DNA of 64,000 bases from the NCBI GenBank assembly GCA_000708835.1, contig DF237413.1, positions 1 to 64,000 on the forward strand, written 5' to 3'. The notes below the pieces were generated by a model, which saw nothing but the letters and a program-made list of their open reading frames with translations, was not told the origin of the DNA and made no database searches. This DNA is from Klebsormidium nitens (lineage: Eukaryota > Streptophyta > Klebsormidiophyceae > Klebsormidiales > Klebsormidiaceae). Below, piece by piece: positions 25,101-33,799 of the stretch (positions within the stretch are counted from its first letter, which is position 1; every line of letters begins with the position of its first letter). A program made the position numbers and the translations under genes.

Positions 25101-28100
25101 AGCTTCTGGTGCTGCCGCTCGCAGTCCTCGAAGAGACGCGAGTACACCGTACGCTGCACAATCCACACGGTGTGTAAAGACTTTGCCTTTACGAATTTGG
25201 CGACTAATAAGTTCTTCGGAGTGTGCTCTGTTGTGGGACGGGGCGTTCAGGGAACATCTTCCAAGTCAGCAAAGGCCTGGATTCACAGACTACTTTCGCA
25301 TATGCAAACAGGTTCGTCCAGATCTGTATGATTGTAAATCAGTGGTGATGCACAACCAACATCATGCGTTTGATTGCTGAACAGGAAATTGTCCGTTGTT
25401 CAGCCGTTATGCCAGCCAAGCAACCTCACGTCGGCCCACATTGGTTTTGTTTGAAATGTGCGCATCTTCTAAAACACCATGCGGGGCCAAGGAAAAAGAA
25501 AGTAGTCACCAAGGAGAATAAAGTGTTAAGGTAGTCACCTCGGACGACTCATAGGACGGCGCGCTTATTGGCCTCGTCGGCTTCTCGGTTCCCTGCGCCC
25601 CCTTCCCCTTGGCCGCGCTCGCTTTCGTGGGGCGCGTGAGCCGGTCGTTTGGCGGCCGCTGAGTGCGCCCAGTTGAACCCACCGACCGCTGGGACACACT
25701 CTCGGTCACGGTCTTGACCTGCTCGGTGACCGTCTGCTCCTCCTTGGTGACTTCCTGATACTCAACGGTAGTCTCTTCGGTTGTTTCCTCGACGTTCTCG
25801 GAGACGCCGCCACGGGCTCTGCAAAAGGAGAGGCGAAAACGATGAAGCAGATTGCGTTACTCATAAAGATGTCTTGCACAACGATCCGGGCAATCTTGGT
25901 TGACGGCTATTCTGGATATTTCCAAACCCCTTCGTATGCCTTCTGTCCGTTCTCGCCTCGTGTTTTTGGAATTGAACCTTTCCACAGTGTATCATTTCCG
26001 TGCAGACTTATAACTTTGGGAGTGGGAAAGCGCTCACTGCCTGTGCTCAATGGCTCAGCTCCATAACGCCCATTCACATCGTAAAGCTTAGACCAGAAAC
26101 TTCACACAGAAAACAGGCACGCTGGGATGCAGCTTATCCTCTCTGCTGATATTAACAAATTAACAACGAGCAGGAAGCTCGGGACTGCTGTGGAAATGCC
26201 GACTGAAGACCTGACGTCAGCACTGTCCTGAACTGTGCACAGTCTGTCCAGGACGTGCTCTGCGCCATCCCATCTTGGACTCGTCCCGCCCGTAAAAGTG
26301 GACCCCAAAGCTTATTATGCAACCCTTCTGATTCCGACACGCAAGATTACGTCAGCAAAAAAAAACCCTCTAGATCACCCACCCCAGCTGCAAAATGTTG
26401 TTGAGGCTTTGCTCCGTCAGCCCCCCGGAGCATTTGTCACCCGTGCCCCCCAAAAAAGTGGACCCCACACCCCACAAAAAACACGAAAGATCCAACACAC
26501 AAGATGACGTGAGAAAGGACGATGCTCATCTGAGCTGCAAAGTGTTGTCGAGTTTATGCTTCGGCAGCAACTCCACCTCGAAGTCGTCGCAGGCAGCCCT
26601 TGTCACAAAAGTGGACCCCAAGAACTTACCAAGAAGATGATAGAACGGAAGACGTAAGATGACGTCAGACGACCCACCTGAGCTGCGCGATGTTGTCGAG
26701 GATATGCTCCGTCAGCGGCTCGATCACGGAGTCCTCCAGCCCGTGTTCCGCACAGAACTGCACCGCCAGCGCGCGCGGCGAGTCGCCCTCGCGCATCTCG
26801 ATGCGGTCCGCGCGCCCCTCCTCGATCTCGACGGTGATCACCAGCTGGATCCGGCGCGCATCCGCGGGAGCCGCGTCTTCCGCATACTCTGTCTCTCCAA
26901 TCTCTGCGTTTTCGCCTTCTTCCTGCTGCAACCCCTCTTCCTGCTGCAGCTCCTCACCCCCTTGAACCTCATCGCCCTCCCATGTTTCTCCGTTTTCCGG
27001 CTCGCCCTCCCCCTCCTGTTCCCCTTCCAGCTCCCCCCCGTCCATGTCCGTTTGTTCCTCTACGAACTCCCCCTCTGCCGCTGTTTCCTCTCCGAATGTC
27101 TCGTCGCCTCCCTCGTATTGCTCCTCGGCAGCCCCGTCCGTTTCGGTGTACACTTGAGTGTCCTCATTGTATTCCTGCTCTTCCTCAAAATACTCTCCCC
27201 CCTCGGCTTGCTCTGCTGTTTCCTCTTGATACTCGTACTGAGAAGAACCAACGGGAGATGCAACAAGGCGTCAGAAAGAGGACGAGCCAGCCTAAGAACG
27301 CTTTCGCCAGAGCATGTTGTCAAGGTTTCCAGTACCCAAATATACAGGTTGATGGCTGGCTGGCTGCCGCCCACGTTTGACACCACGGGCAGTTGACAAG
27401 TGCGAGCGGCAGGGACGCCTCAAATTGGAGGACCAGCAGATCGACCGGTTTCACAGTACTGAACTGTCAAGGAACACCGCGTGTCACGTTCCGTGTCAGA
27501 CTGCAGCCTACCCATCCAAATTGAAAAAAGGAGAAGTGAAATAAACCCCAGTAAGTGAGTCATCTCAAGCACAGTGACAAAGTACGTGACAAAGAGTTTT
27601 ACGTCGTCTCATTCAGAACGCAAAGTGCGGCACAACCCATGCTTTTCAACGTTCCAGGACCTACCTGCTCCTCTTCTGCTGCGGTTTGCTGCTGATCGGA
27701 TTCATATTCAGCTGCAGAGAAACAGATAACAGAGGCTGCCAAACGAGAGCCACAAGAAGGTATCTGCAACCAGTGTATTCCATGGCAACATGCATGTGAG
27801 GAGTTCCCGAGGCAGGTCATAGGAAGCAAAGCCAGCGGACTTTTGGGTGCATTTGATTCCACAGAACATATTAGAGGTCTTCCAATGAATCCATCTTACA
27901 GAAGATTCTTGTGACTACAGAAATCTCAGAACTTAGCCCGTGCCTGCTCAGGTGCACCAAATAATCTGAGACCAACCAAGGAACTTGCTTGTGAGATATC
28001 CTGACATGACCGAGAAAGCACGAAAACCTGTCTACGCCCTCTCAAAGCTGTCAACAAGAATGGCCTGCCAGCGCTACTCCGTCATTGGGTTGCTCGGGCC

Positions 28101-28239
28101 CAGTATCACGTAAGAAACCCCTGGTATGGGCGCTGTTTCGAGGTTGGTACTAAGCTTGGCCGTTACAACTAAAGCATTCAGACTCACCTGCCGGATCTGG
28201 AAAGGCCCCGAGGGCTGTGGCCACCATAACGTCTGCCAT
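16109..28239 (-). CDS. Large EF-hand, coiled-coil protein with repeated F-x-P motifs (cilium-type candidate)
   Basis: Sixteen exons chain in one frame (about 1,021 residues): 28239-28188, 27711-27665, 27237-26678, 25818-25539, 25153-25028, 24526-24354, 23744-23642, 22866-22682, 21830-21611, 21008-20808, 20354-20211, 19726-19587, 18943-18790, 18155-18026, 17105-16837 and 16390-16109 (TGA). The N-terminus is extremely acidic (Glu/Gln-rich, about residues 18-160). A compact domain with ILDNIAQLR-type helices follows, then long charged helices. Motifs of the form TF-x-P-x-(I/L)-N/S recur, for example LTLKPEIS (about 407), CTFAPALN (456), VTFQPN (509) and CTFRPGIN (779). One EF-hand loop, DKDKDGTVDLAT at about 646-657, is split by intron 10. 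Positions 1, 3, 5 and 6 are canonical, but position 12 is Thr rather than Glu, so calcium binding may be weak. The C-terminus is again acidic. Repeated F-x-P coiled-coil proteins of this build occur in flagellate protists, so a ciliary or cytoskeletal role is my guess. The gene's introns are full of partial copies of its own exon edges. Confidence 0.8.
17828..18066 (-). repeat. Exon-edge echo of EF-hand gene exon 14 (3' edge)
   Basis: The exon 14 donor region, with GCCCCGGGTAAGCTGGCCCGC reading on the minus strand at about 18012-18032, is copied at 17834-17856 including the GTAAGC donor. Further fragments of the unit (GGAACAGGAT followed by A/TAGTGAC) lie at 17896-17912 and 17980-18003. The copies sit inside intron 14 and lack an open exon of their own. 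Confidence 0.7.
18300..18400. repeat. Direct repeat of about 55 bp in intron 13 of the EF-hand gene
   Basis: Two adjacent copies of a unit reading AGCGGCCAAGGCACTGAC then GTCAGCAATCTAA (and its variant with GCTAAAGC and GGGCAGCAATCTGA) lie about 55 bases apart. They are intronic and do not match an exon that I can identify. Confidence 0.6.
18952..19065. repeat. Direct repeat of about 54 bp in intron 12 of the EF-hand gene
   Basis: The unit TTGCACCGGGG(T)TTGAGCATGACC...ACACTTACACCTTCTGGA occurs twice in a row, starting near 18960 and 19014. It lies just upstream (in gene sense) of the acceptor of exon 13. It is diverged by several substitutions and is not coding. Confidence 0.65.
20965..21152 (-). 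repeat. Exon-edge echo of EF-hand gene exon 10 (5' edge)
   Basis: The start of exon 10 with its acceptor (plus strand about 20967-21014) is copied at about 21102-21150, an offset of 135 bases. The copy keeps the CAG acceptor and about 40 bases of coding-like sequence (CGGCGCAAAAACGTGGGCAA on the minus strand), then stops resembling the exon. A downstream true acceptor at 21009 is preferred because it leads into the full open exon. Confidence 0.75.
21480..21660 (-). repeat. Exon-edge echo of EF-hand gene exon 9 (3' edge)
   Basis: Sequence from the last part of exon 9 (plus strand about 21614-21650, CTGGGCGGACGTCC then a CTGGGGCTTGAAC stretch) recurs at about 21486-21522 within intron 9. The GTGGGC donor itself is less well preserved in the copy. 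Confidence 0.65.
22537..22724 (-). repeat. Exon-edge echo of EF-hand gene exon 8 (3' edge), nearly identical
   Basis: About 52 bases at 22671-22723 covering the end of exon 8 and its GTGAGG donor are repeated at 22537-22589 with only two or three mismatches, an offset of 134 bases. Both copies read NWYPEE on the minus strand with a GTGAG-type donor. This is the youngest-looking echo in the gene, and the copy's donor could in principle be used. Confidence 0.85.
22800..23263 (-). repeat. Exon-edge echo of EF-hand gene exon 8 (5' edge), two copies
   Basis: The first part of exon 8 with its acceptor (plus strand about 22800-22875) is repeated at 22971-23046, an offset of about 171 bases. The copy preserves CAG and an in-frame LEEGKLAECTFAQALNGK-like reading against LEEAKLAECTFAPALNRK in the parent. 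A third, much more decayed piece is at about 23218-23263. The parent was chosen because only it stays open to a usable donor. Confidence 0.8.
24486..24815 (-). repeat. Exon-edge echo of EF-hand gene exon 6 (5' edge), two copies
   Basis: The start of exon 6 and its acceptor (plus strand about 24486-24545) recur at 24624-24686, about 138 bases away. That copy has an intact CAG acceptor, reads KSEEMMRTRTA in frame on the minus strand, and then meets a stop. A more decayed copy is at about 24755-24815. Both lie in intron 5. Confidence 0.8.
26197..26725 (-). repeat. Tandem array, about 155-160 bp unit, spanning the end of EF-hand gene exon 3
   Basis: A unit containing a TGACGTCAG-like string, CTGAGCTGC, a TGTTGTCGAGG-like string, TGCTCCGTCAGC and AAAGTGGACCCCA is present about three and a half times. 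The marker AAAGTGGACCCC ends near 26306, 26466 and 26619. The last unit overlaps the true 3' end of exon 3 (donor after 26678). The intronic units are diverged and carry damaged donors, so the exon end has been amplified into intron 3. Confidence 0.8.
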
Positions 28240-29980
28240 TTGAGCTGTAAATTCGGAGAAATGACCACTTTATGGCAGGGCAGGTACTATCAGCTTAAGT
28301 GGGTGCATTGGAGAGTTTTTCTTCTTTCTCCGTCACATTTCGACCAACAAAATCCCAATCGCATCCCCAATTATGCATGTCCAGATCCCGACGTTGGAAA
28401 GTTGCGTCCCATATCTCTTTCTTCTACATGGGTTGATGACACTTTACCCCCATGCAGCCGCGCTTTCGACAAAAACGTCTCGGTGTCACTTTTGTCCAAC
28501 CCCAACATGTCAACTGTCATGATTTCAACACAACACATAGTTGGTTCATGTGAGTTTGTGGCCTAACTCAAGCATACTAATAAGTACAGATTGTCACGTT
28601 CGATCTCTTCTCCAGGACGACAGTGTAAATTTCGGACCCGTTTAGTGCCCTAGACGGCCTGGTTGAGAGCACATGATCAAGCACTTCAAGCAGCGATTTG
28701 TAGAGTGCAAGCTGGAGAGATAGATCTCCCTCACCTTTCACTGTTTTGCTGAAGCTAAGTGCACAGTCTGCTCTCGTTTTATCGCTGCAACCTTAGGCCT
28801 CTCCAGGAGCCCGCCGCTTTCCGGCACAGGGCTTCTTATCTTCGCAACTTGCAACCCTCTGGCGACTTAGCAACGCGCTCTGAGAAACCCTTGGTAGCCA
28901 AACCAACCCTCACAGAATATCCATGCTGCTTGTACGATCACCGCGGGCTCCTCCATAGAGCCGCCCGACTATCTTGCATTCTCTCCGCATTCTCTGCCAC
29001 TGCAAGCACTCAAACATCTTCCCAAGAGATTCCTTGCCGACTCAGCATTGCAAAAACTTCCGAGAAAGGCGATCCAAGATCGCGTCAACCCTGCTTAGAC
29101 TAGGTACCTGGTCTTCTCTCAAAAAGCAGGCCAGTCGACATTTACAAAATAAGACGGCGACTTTTCGCCTGATGCTGTGCACAGAATACGAGCATCTTTT
29201 GCCAATCGGTCAGCTGAAGTACAAGTATAACCTCCAAGCAGCGTAGCTAGAGCCTGAGGTTGCCGCAGTCCGAACAGTGGCTGCCTTGTACAAATCCGAT
29301 CCACTGGTACTAAAACCCGCTTTCATGCACTGCTCTTTACTGGCTGGGCCAACCGTTCCGTAACATCGACGGGGTCGTGCGACGTCGAGTCGCGCGCGCA
29401 GAATGTCAAATATCTGATCATTCAACCAATTAATTACGTCAGCCGGGCCTCGGCCCGCGCTGCCCGGCGAACCCGGCCGGCCCACTCGCGGCCGCCGCGG
29501 CGCCGCCCTTGCGCGGCCGCGCAACCAACTGTGCCATTACTGGTACTCGTGACAAATAGGGCTGCATTACCTCGTGAATTTGTCTCCTGGCGCCCTCTTA
29601 GGTACATGAAGCACTAACACCCAGCAAATCAACGAGAAAGCACTGGCTCCAAGTTTCGGTTAAGTCGATCACAGAAAAAGGTGCGCATTTAGTGAGGACA
29701 TTCTGACATTCAATTGCAGCACGCCCTGGCGATATTCGCCAGGGACCAAAGATCAGGAACGCGGATGTAGGATGCCAAAACTGCAAAAGCTCTTGCTAGG
29801 CACGACTTAATAACCGTCGCTGACTCTGAAAGCATACACGAACCGGCGACGAACTTTGAAAGCACGCAAAAATGGACCAGAAAATGTTTGGAAGCTCGAT
29901 TAAAAAGGGTCTCGAACAGATTGTTTTGGACCTTTTGCTATTAATGCCCCGACCTGAGAAGACCGCATCAAGACAACAGA
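28240..29980. other. Intergenic region between the EF-hand gene and the SRP54 M-domain gene
   Basis: Both flanking genes are on the minus strand, so this holds the promoter of the EF-hand gene and the 3' region of the SRP54-like gene. A strongly GC-rich patch with CGCGGCCGC-type palindromes lies at about 29370-29525. The open frames seen here have no protein signature. No core promoter element is obvious. Confidence 0.45.
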
Positions 29981-32900
29981 TCATGCCGCCTTGACACCGG
30001 GTTCGTCCCTTCCACAACACCTGCAAACGAGAAGAGCCGGGACTTTATGAGAACAAAGAAAGCCCCTCGCCGAATCCAAACATGTCGTTTGTCTGAGCTG
30101 GACGCAGTCAGATACCCTGAAATAACGAACCTGCTTGTGAGCGATCGAAGCAGATTCTGAGGGCAATCAGCCCTGCAATGATGATGGAGATTTTCTCAGG
30201 TTCGACAATGATATGAAGTTATGTCATCCAATTGAACTGACTCCAGGTTCGGGTGTCGGCCTGAAGTACATGATCAAGCCCATTCGTCACCGGTATGTGA
30301 GGGCCCGACCGACCTTATAATTATATGTGTACATCAAGTATTCTTCTGAATTCAGGGTTCAGCACTCCCGTGAATTGCCGGCGGAAAGGATCGACCCTGT
30401 AAGTTGGCCTAAAAACAAGATCAAGCAGAGAACCGCCCTGAATTCCGCAGCCAAAAAAGATCAAGGAAAGACCGGAATTCCCACCGCTTGTATTTCTTCT
30501 TGGAGCCACAGGGACACAGGGCATTCCGTGGAACACGTGCAGCTTTTGGCGCGGGCTGTGCCGACTGAGTGGCGGGTCGGGGCGCGCCGGGACGAGGCAG
30601 CGTGCCCATGTTTTCAGCGGCAAACTTTTGCATCTGCAAGAATGATTAAATCTGCTTTCAAGGTGGTGTTCAATCCCGCTTCTGACGGCGACGTACTTGC
30701 AGCTTGTTGAGCTTTTAATGAGACGATTGCCCCAGAGCTTCAAGACCGTCAGTCTTGGCTGCTTGCACGCACTGAGAGATCCTTAGAGAGATTGTCTACG
30801 TACAAGCTTGTAGTTCAAAGCAGTCTTGAAACGCTGAAAAACTTGGAGCACACAAAAAAAAGAGGCAACGGATGGAGGTCGGAGCAGGAAGAGAACTATT
30901 GCAATGCAGCCTAAGAAGTAAACAAGATGCAGTAAAAGTGGTTGATGTTCTCCAGAAACTTTGAGGATTGCTTCCGATCAATCTGTTGAACCGCAGAGGG
31001 TTTTGACATACAGTCACGAAAATGCTAACCTCTTCGATCGTTTTAGGCATCGGCTTCCCTTCCCGCTTCATCTGCGCGAGCCTGTCGGACGTCTGCCTGG
31101 CTACGTCATACTGCGTCATCATGTCATCCACGTCCTTCGGAGTCAGCCCCACCGACTCCGCAAGAGAAGCTTTCCTTGCTGCATTCAACTGTAAAAGAGG
31201 GGAACGAAGTGGCTTAGCTATCTGTATCCAATACAGAGATGACACTATCAGATATGGAACCGCTTTGTGGACTGTCGAAAGCTGCTCGGTCTTTAGAGAA
31301 GTGTTCTTGGAACCAAGCATCCCTAAAGTAAACCTGTCCTTTTGACAAGCAGAAAGCTCAGAGGAGAAACGTTTGATTGAATTGGATCCAAAATTTTCCT
31401 TGCCCAAGCTTCCTCGTGTCCGGAGGATCCCTTAAAGTACCAATTGTGAATCTTCTGCTGCTCGTCAGATGCAAATCTTCTAATGATCGGCACCTTCACT
31501 TCGTTTCGAAGTAAAATTGCTTCATAGATGGAAACTGCAAGCTGATAAATTGTGGTGGAATCGTCAACGACAAAGGAAAGCACAAATTCTCGAAGTGGAA
31601 TTGGATCAGACAAGTACTCGGTGAAAACAGCGCATCACTTTCGGCAGGACAAACCTACCTAGGTTGCTAAGCTGTGACTAACCTTTTGCAGATCTTGCTT
31701 CTCCTCTGCGCTCATGGCCCCCAGAATCTTCTCTGAATTCTCAAAGAGCCGGAGCATTGCTCGCGCTTCAACTGACTGAGCCCGCCCCATCAGTTGACCA
31801 ACGCCGGCAAAGCGGCGTGCCTGCTTGATCTGGGACTCAAATCCTGTGAACAGGGGAGACAGGTGTGCAACCAACCAATACTAACAAATTCGCAGATGTT
31901 GGCGCTTTCACCACTTCGTTCGTGACAACGATACAGACTATGTGAGGCCGAACGAACTCTCAAATTCACGCAAGAGAAGGGGGCATCATAGAACTTGAAG
32001 GAACCAAGAACAAGGGTGCTGATATTTTTTTGGGGAAAGAGCTTACTCCGTTATAAGTAGTTTTTAACCAATGGTTTCTCCTGAAGATAAGGTCTGATCT
32101 GCTTCACACCAGATGGGGTACACAGTTCAGTAATAAAGAACCTCCTTTTCCTAGAATCAATGCAGAATGTTGCTTTCGTCGAAGGAAGGGAAGACCTCAT
32201 GCTATCACTGTGACATAAGCTGTTCAGATATCAAGTGAAAAAGTCTGGTCGTCAGGCGACTAAGGGAAGGGGAAAAAGGATAGCCGTCTGAGACGCACGG
32301 AGTTTCAAAAGATGGAATAACGAGGTAAGGTTAGGAGCCTTACTTTCCAGCGTGAATGCCTCATCCTGCTTCTCTTCGTTCTTCTTCCCCATACCAAGCA
32401 TCCCCTTCATACGCCCAAACCAGGAGCTTCCAGAAGTCGATGGCGCTGAACTACCATCCGCTGAGTCATCGCTTCGTTCGCTAGACGAAGATTGGGGCGC
32501 TGAGGTGGCGAACGAGTGGTGGTACGGTGGTGCGTGGTGGTATGGAAGTGCGCATGAAGTCGAAGAATCGAATGCACCAGAGAGTTTTGCGACTGGAGAG
32601 GGAGGAAAACCTCTCTCCTTGGAATGCTCCGAGCGGCCATCAAAAACTGATTGACTTCCTTTTGCATTCGGCCAGTTCCTTCTCAAAACTCTAGCTGCTG
32701 AAGTTTGTGGGTGGAGCGCCTCTTCAGCAGAATCCGCTGCTTCAGCTCCACAGGGACCCTGCCTTTCCAAAGAGTACGCCATCATGAGCAAACTGTGAAG
32801 TAGATGCCGAGAGGAAGTCGGTCCTGTAATCATACCACCCTCATCTGTTCCTGCCATCGATCCACCAGCTTCACATGACATCGTCACCAAGCCCCTTTCA

Positions 32901-33016
32901 TCCTGTAATGCTGGCCAGTTCCTGACTCCAGCCACATCAAGCACCCATACCCTGAAGATTGCGGTTCTGCTTGCGCTGCAAATGGAGCTCAGCCGGTGTG
33001 GTGTAATCGAAAGCAT
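29981..33016 (-). CDS. SRP54 M-domain-like protein with C-terminal SEC-C motif, probably organelle-targeted
   Basis: Five exons chain in frame: 33016-32344, 31843-31683, 31188-31030, 30633-30485 and 30020-29981 (TGA), giving 393 residues. The N-terminus starts MLSITPHRLSSICSASR, which is basic, Ser/Thr-rich and free of acids, as in a mitochondrial or plastid presequence. A long Ser-rich, probably disordered stretch follows. Residues about 226-331 resemble the helical M domain of SRP54 (QARRFAGVGQLMGRA; KILGAMSAEEKQDL; DVDDMMTQYDVARQ). The C-terminus is a SEC-C motif, CPCGSKKKYKRCCG, at about 371-384, with the second Cys pair supplied by the 40-base last exon. The GTPase (NG) domain of true SRP54 is absent. 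SEC-C motifs bind zinc and occur on SecA and other proteins. Plant genomes encode similar M-domain/SEC-C proteins of unknown role. A link to membrane-protein targeting in an organelle is inference. Confidence 0.8.
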
Positions 33017-33799
33017 GGCGAAGTCAATTCAGCAGCGCAATCAGGAGCTTTATGCCCGCACTTCCGGACTAAAGCGGTCCTGTGCTTCTTCTACCCTTTT
33101 CGATGCTTCAGGGGATCAAAAAGGCATTGTCATTGATGAGGATGTATGGAATGGAAGAATACAAGACCTGTCACGAATCACCACCATGGCATGTGGCATC
33201 AACTGATGAAGGGCCACCAATCAAACTTGCAGGCCACGAATTGGACAGGTCTATTTCTAGGGTCTCAAATTGGGACTAGGATCTGGTTAACATTTAACCG
33301 TCACAGCGTATGCTGTGCACAATCGCGCCGAGGTTTGTCTCAAAAGCCTCCTTTGCAAACCCACCTCAGTTAGAACAGAACCAGCTTCGAAATGGGGCAA
33401 CTGTCACATGAGGTGCCTGCAGAAACTTTGCGCAGATCTCACATGGGACTTCAGCTTCTCTATCTTGGCGCCTTAATTGGCAACCTTCAGGCTTCATCAA
33501 AGTTGGTGCATAAGGTGCATAGTAAGACGTTTAATAGGGTAGCCCATAAAGTCCCACGGAAGAGCAGACGCATCTGTTGTGCGTCGTCGACAGGAGCTCT
33601 TTGGATGCAAAGCATCTAGCTGATTGCTGAAAGAATGGACAGTAAATACGCAGTCTGGGGGCATCGATTATAATTAGCAGGAGAGGATTGGAAGAGGATT
33701 AAACGAATGCTCATTGCGAAAGCAGTATTCACACGGAACCACCTCGACGAGTAAGTAGTTACACAGGGCAGGGCAATACAAGAACGAAGAGTCGGCACA
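33017..33799. promoter_or_regulatory. Shared upstream region of the SRP54-like gene and ZFPL1
   Basis: The start codons of the two divergent genes are 783 bases apart, so both promoters must lie here unless upstream noncoding exons exist. No TATA box or paired motif stands out. The assignment rests on gene orientation only. Confidence 0.5.

Noticed and set aside
26659-27396. Plus-strand open frames of 245 and 132 codons (Leu-rich, Pro-rich)
   Set aside because: They are antisense reflections of the Glu-rich exon 3 of the EF-hand gene. Leu/Pro/Ser-rich antisense frames are expected opposite GAG/GAA/GGA repeats.
29370-29525. A gene in the GC-rich patch (104-codon frame on the minus strand)
   Set aside because: The frame is made of Arg/Ala/Gly/Pro from GC palindromes, with no start context, splice sites or family resemblance.
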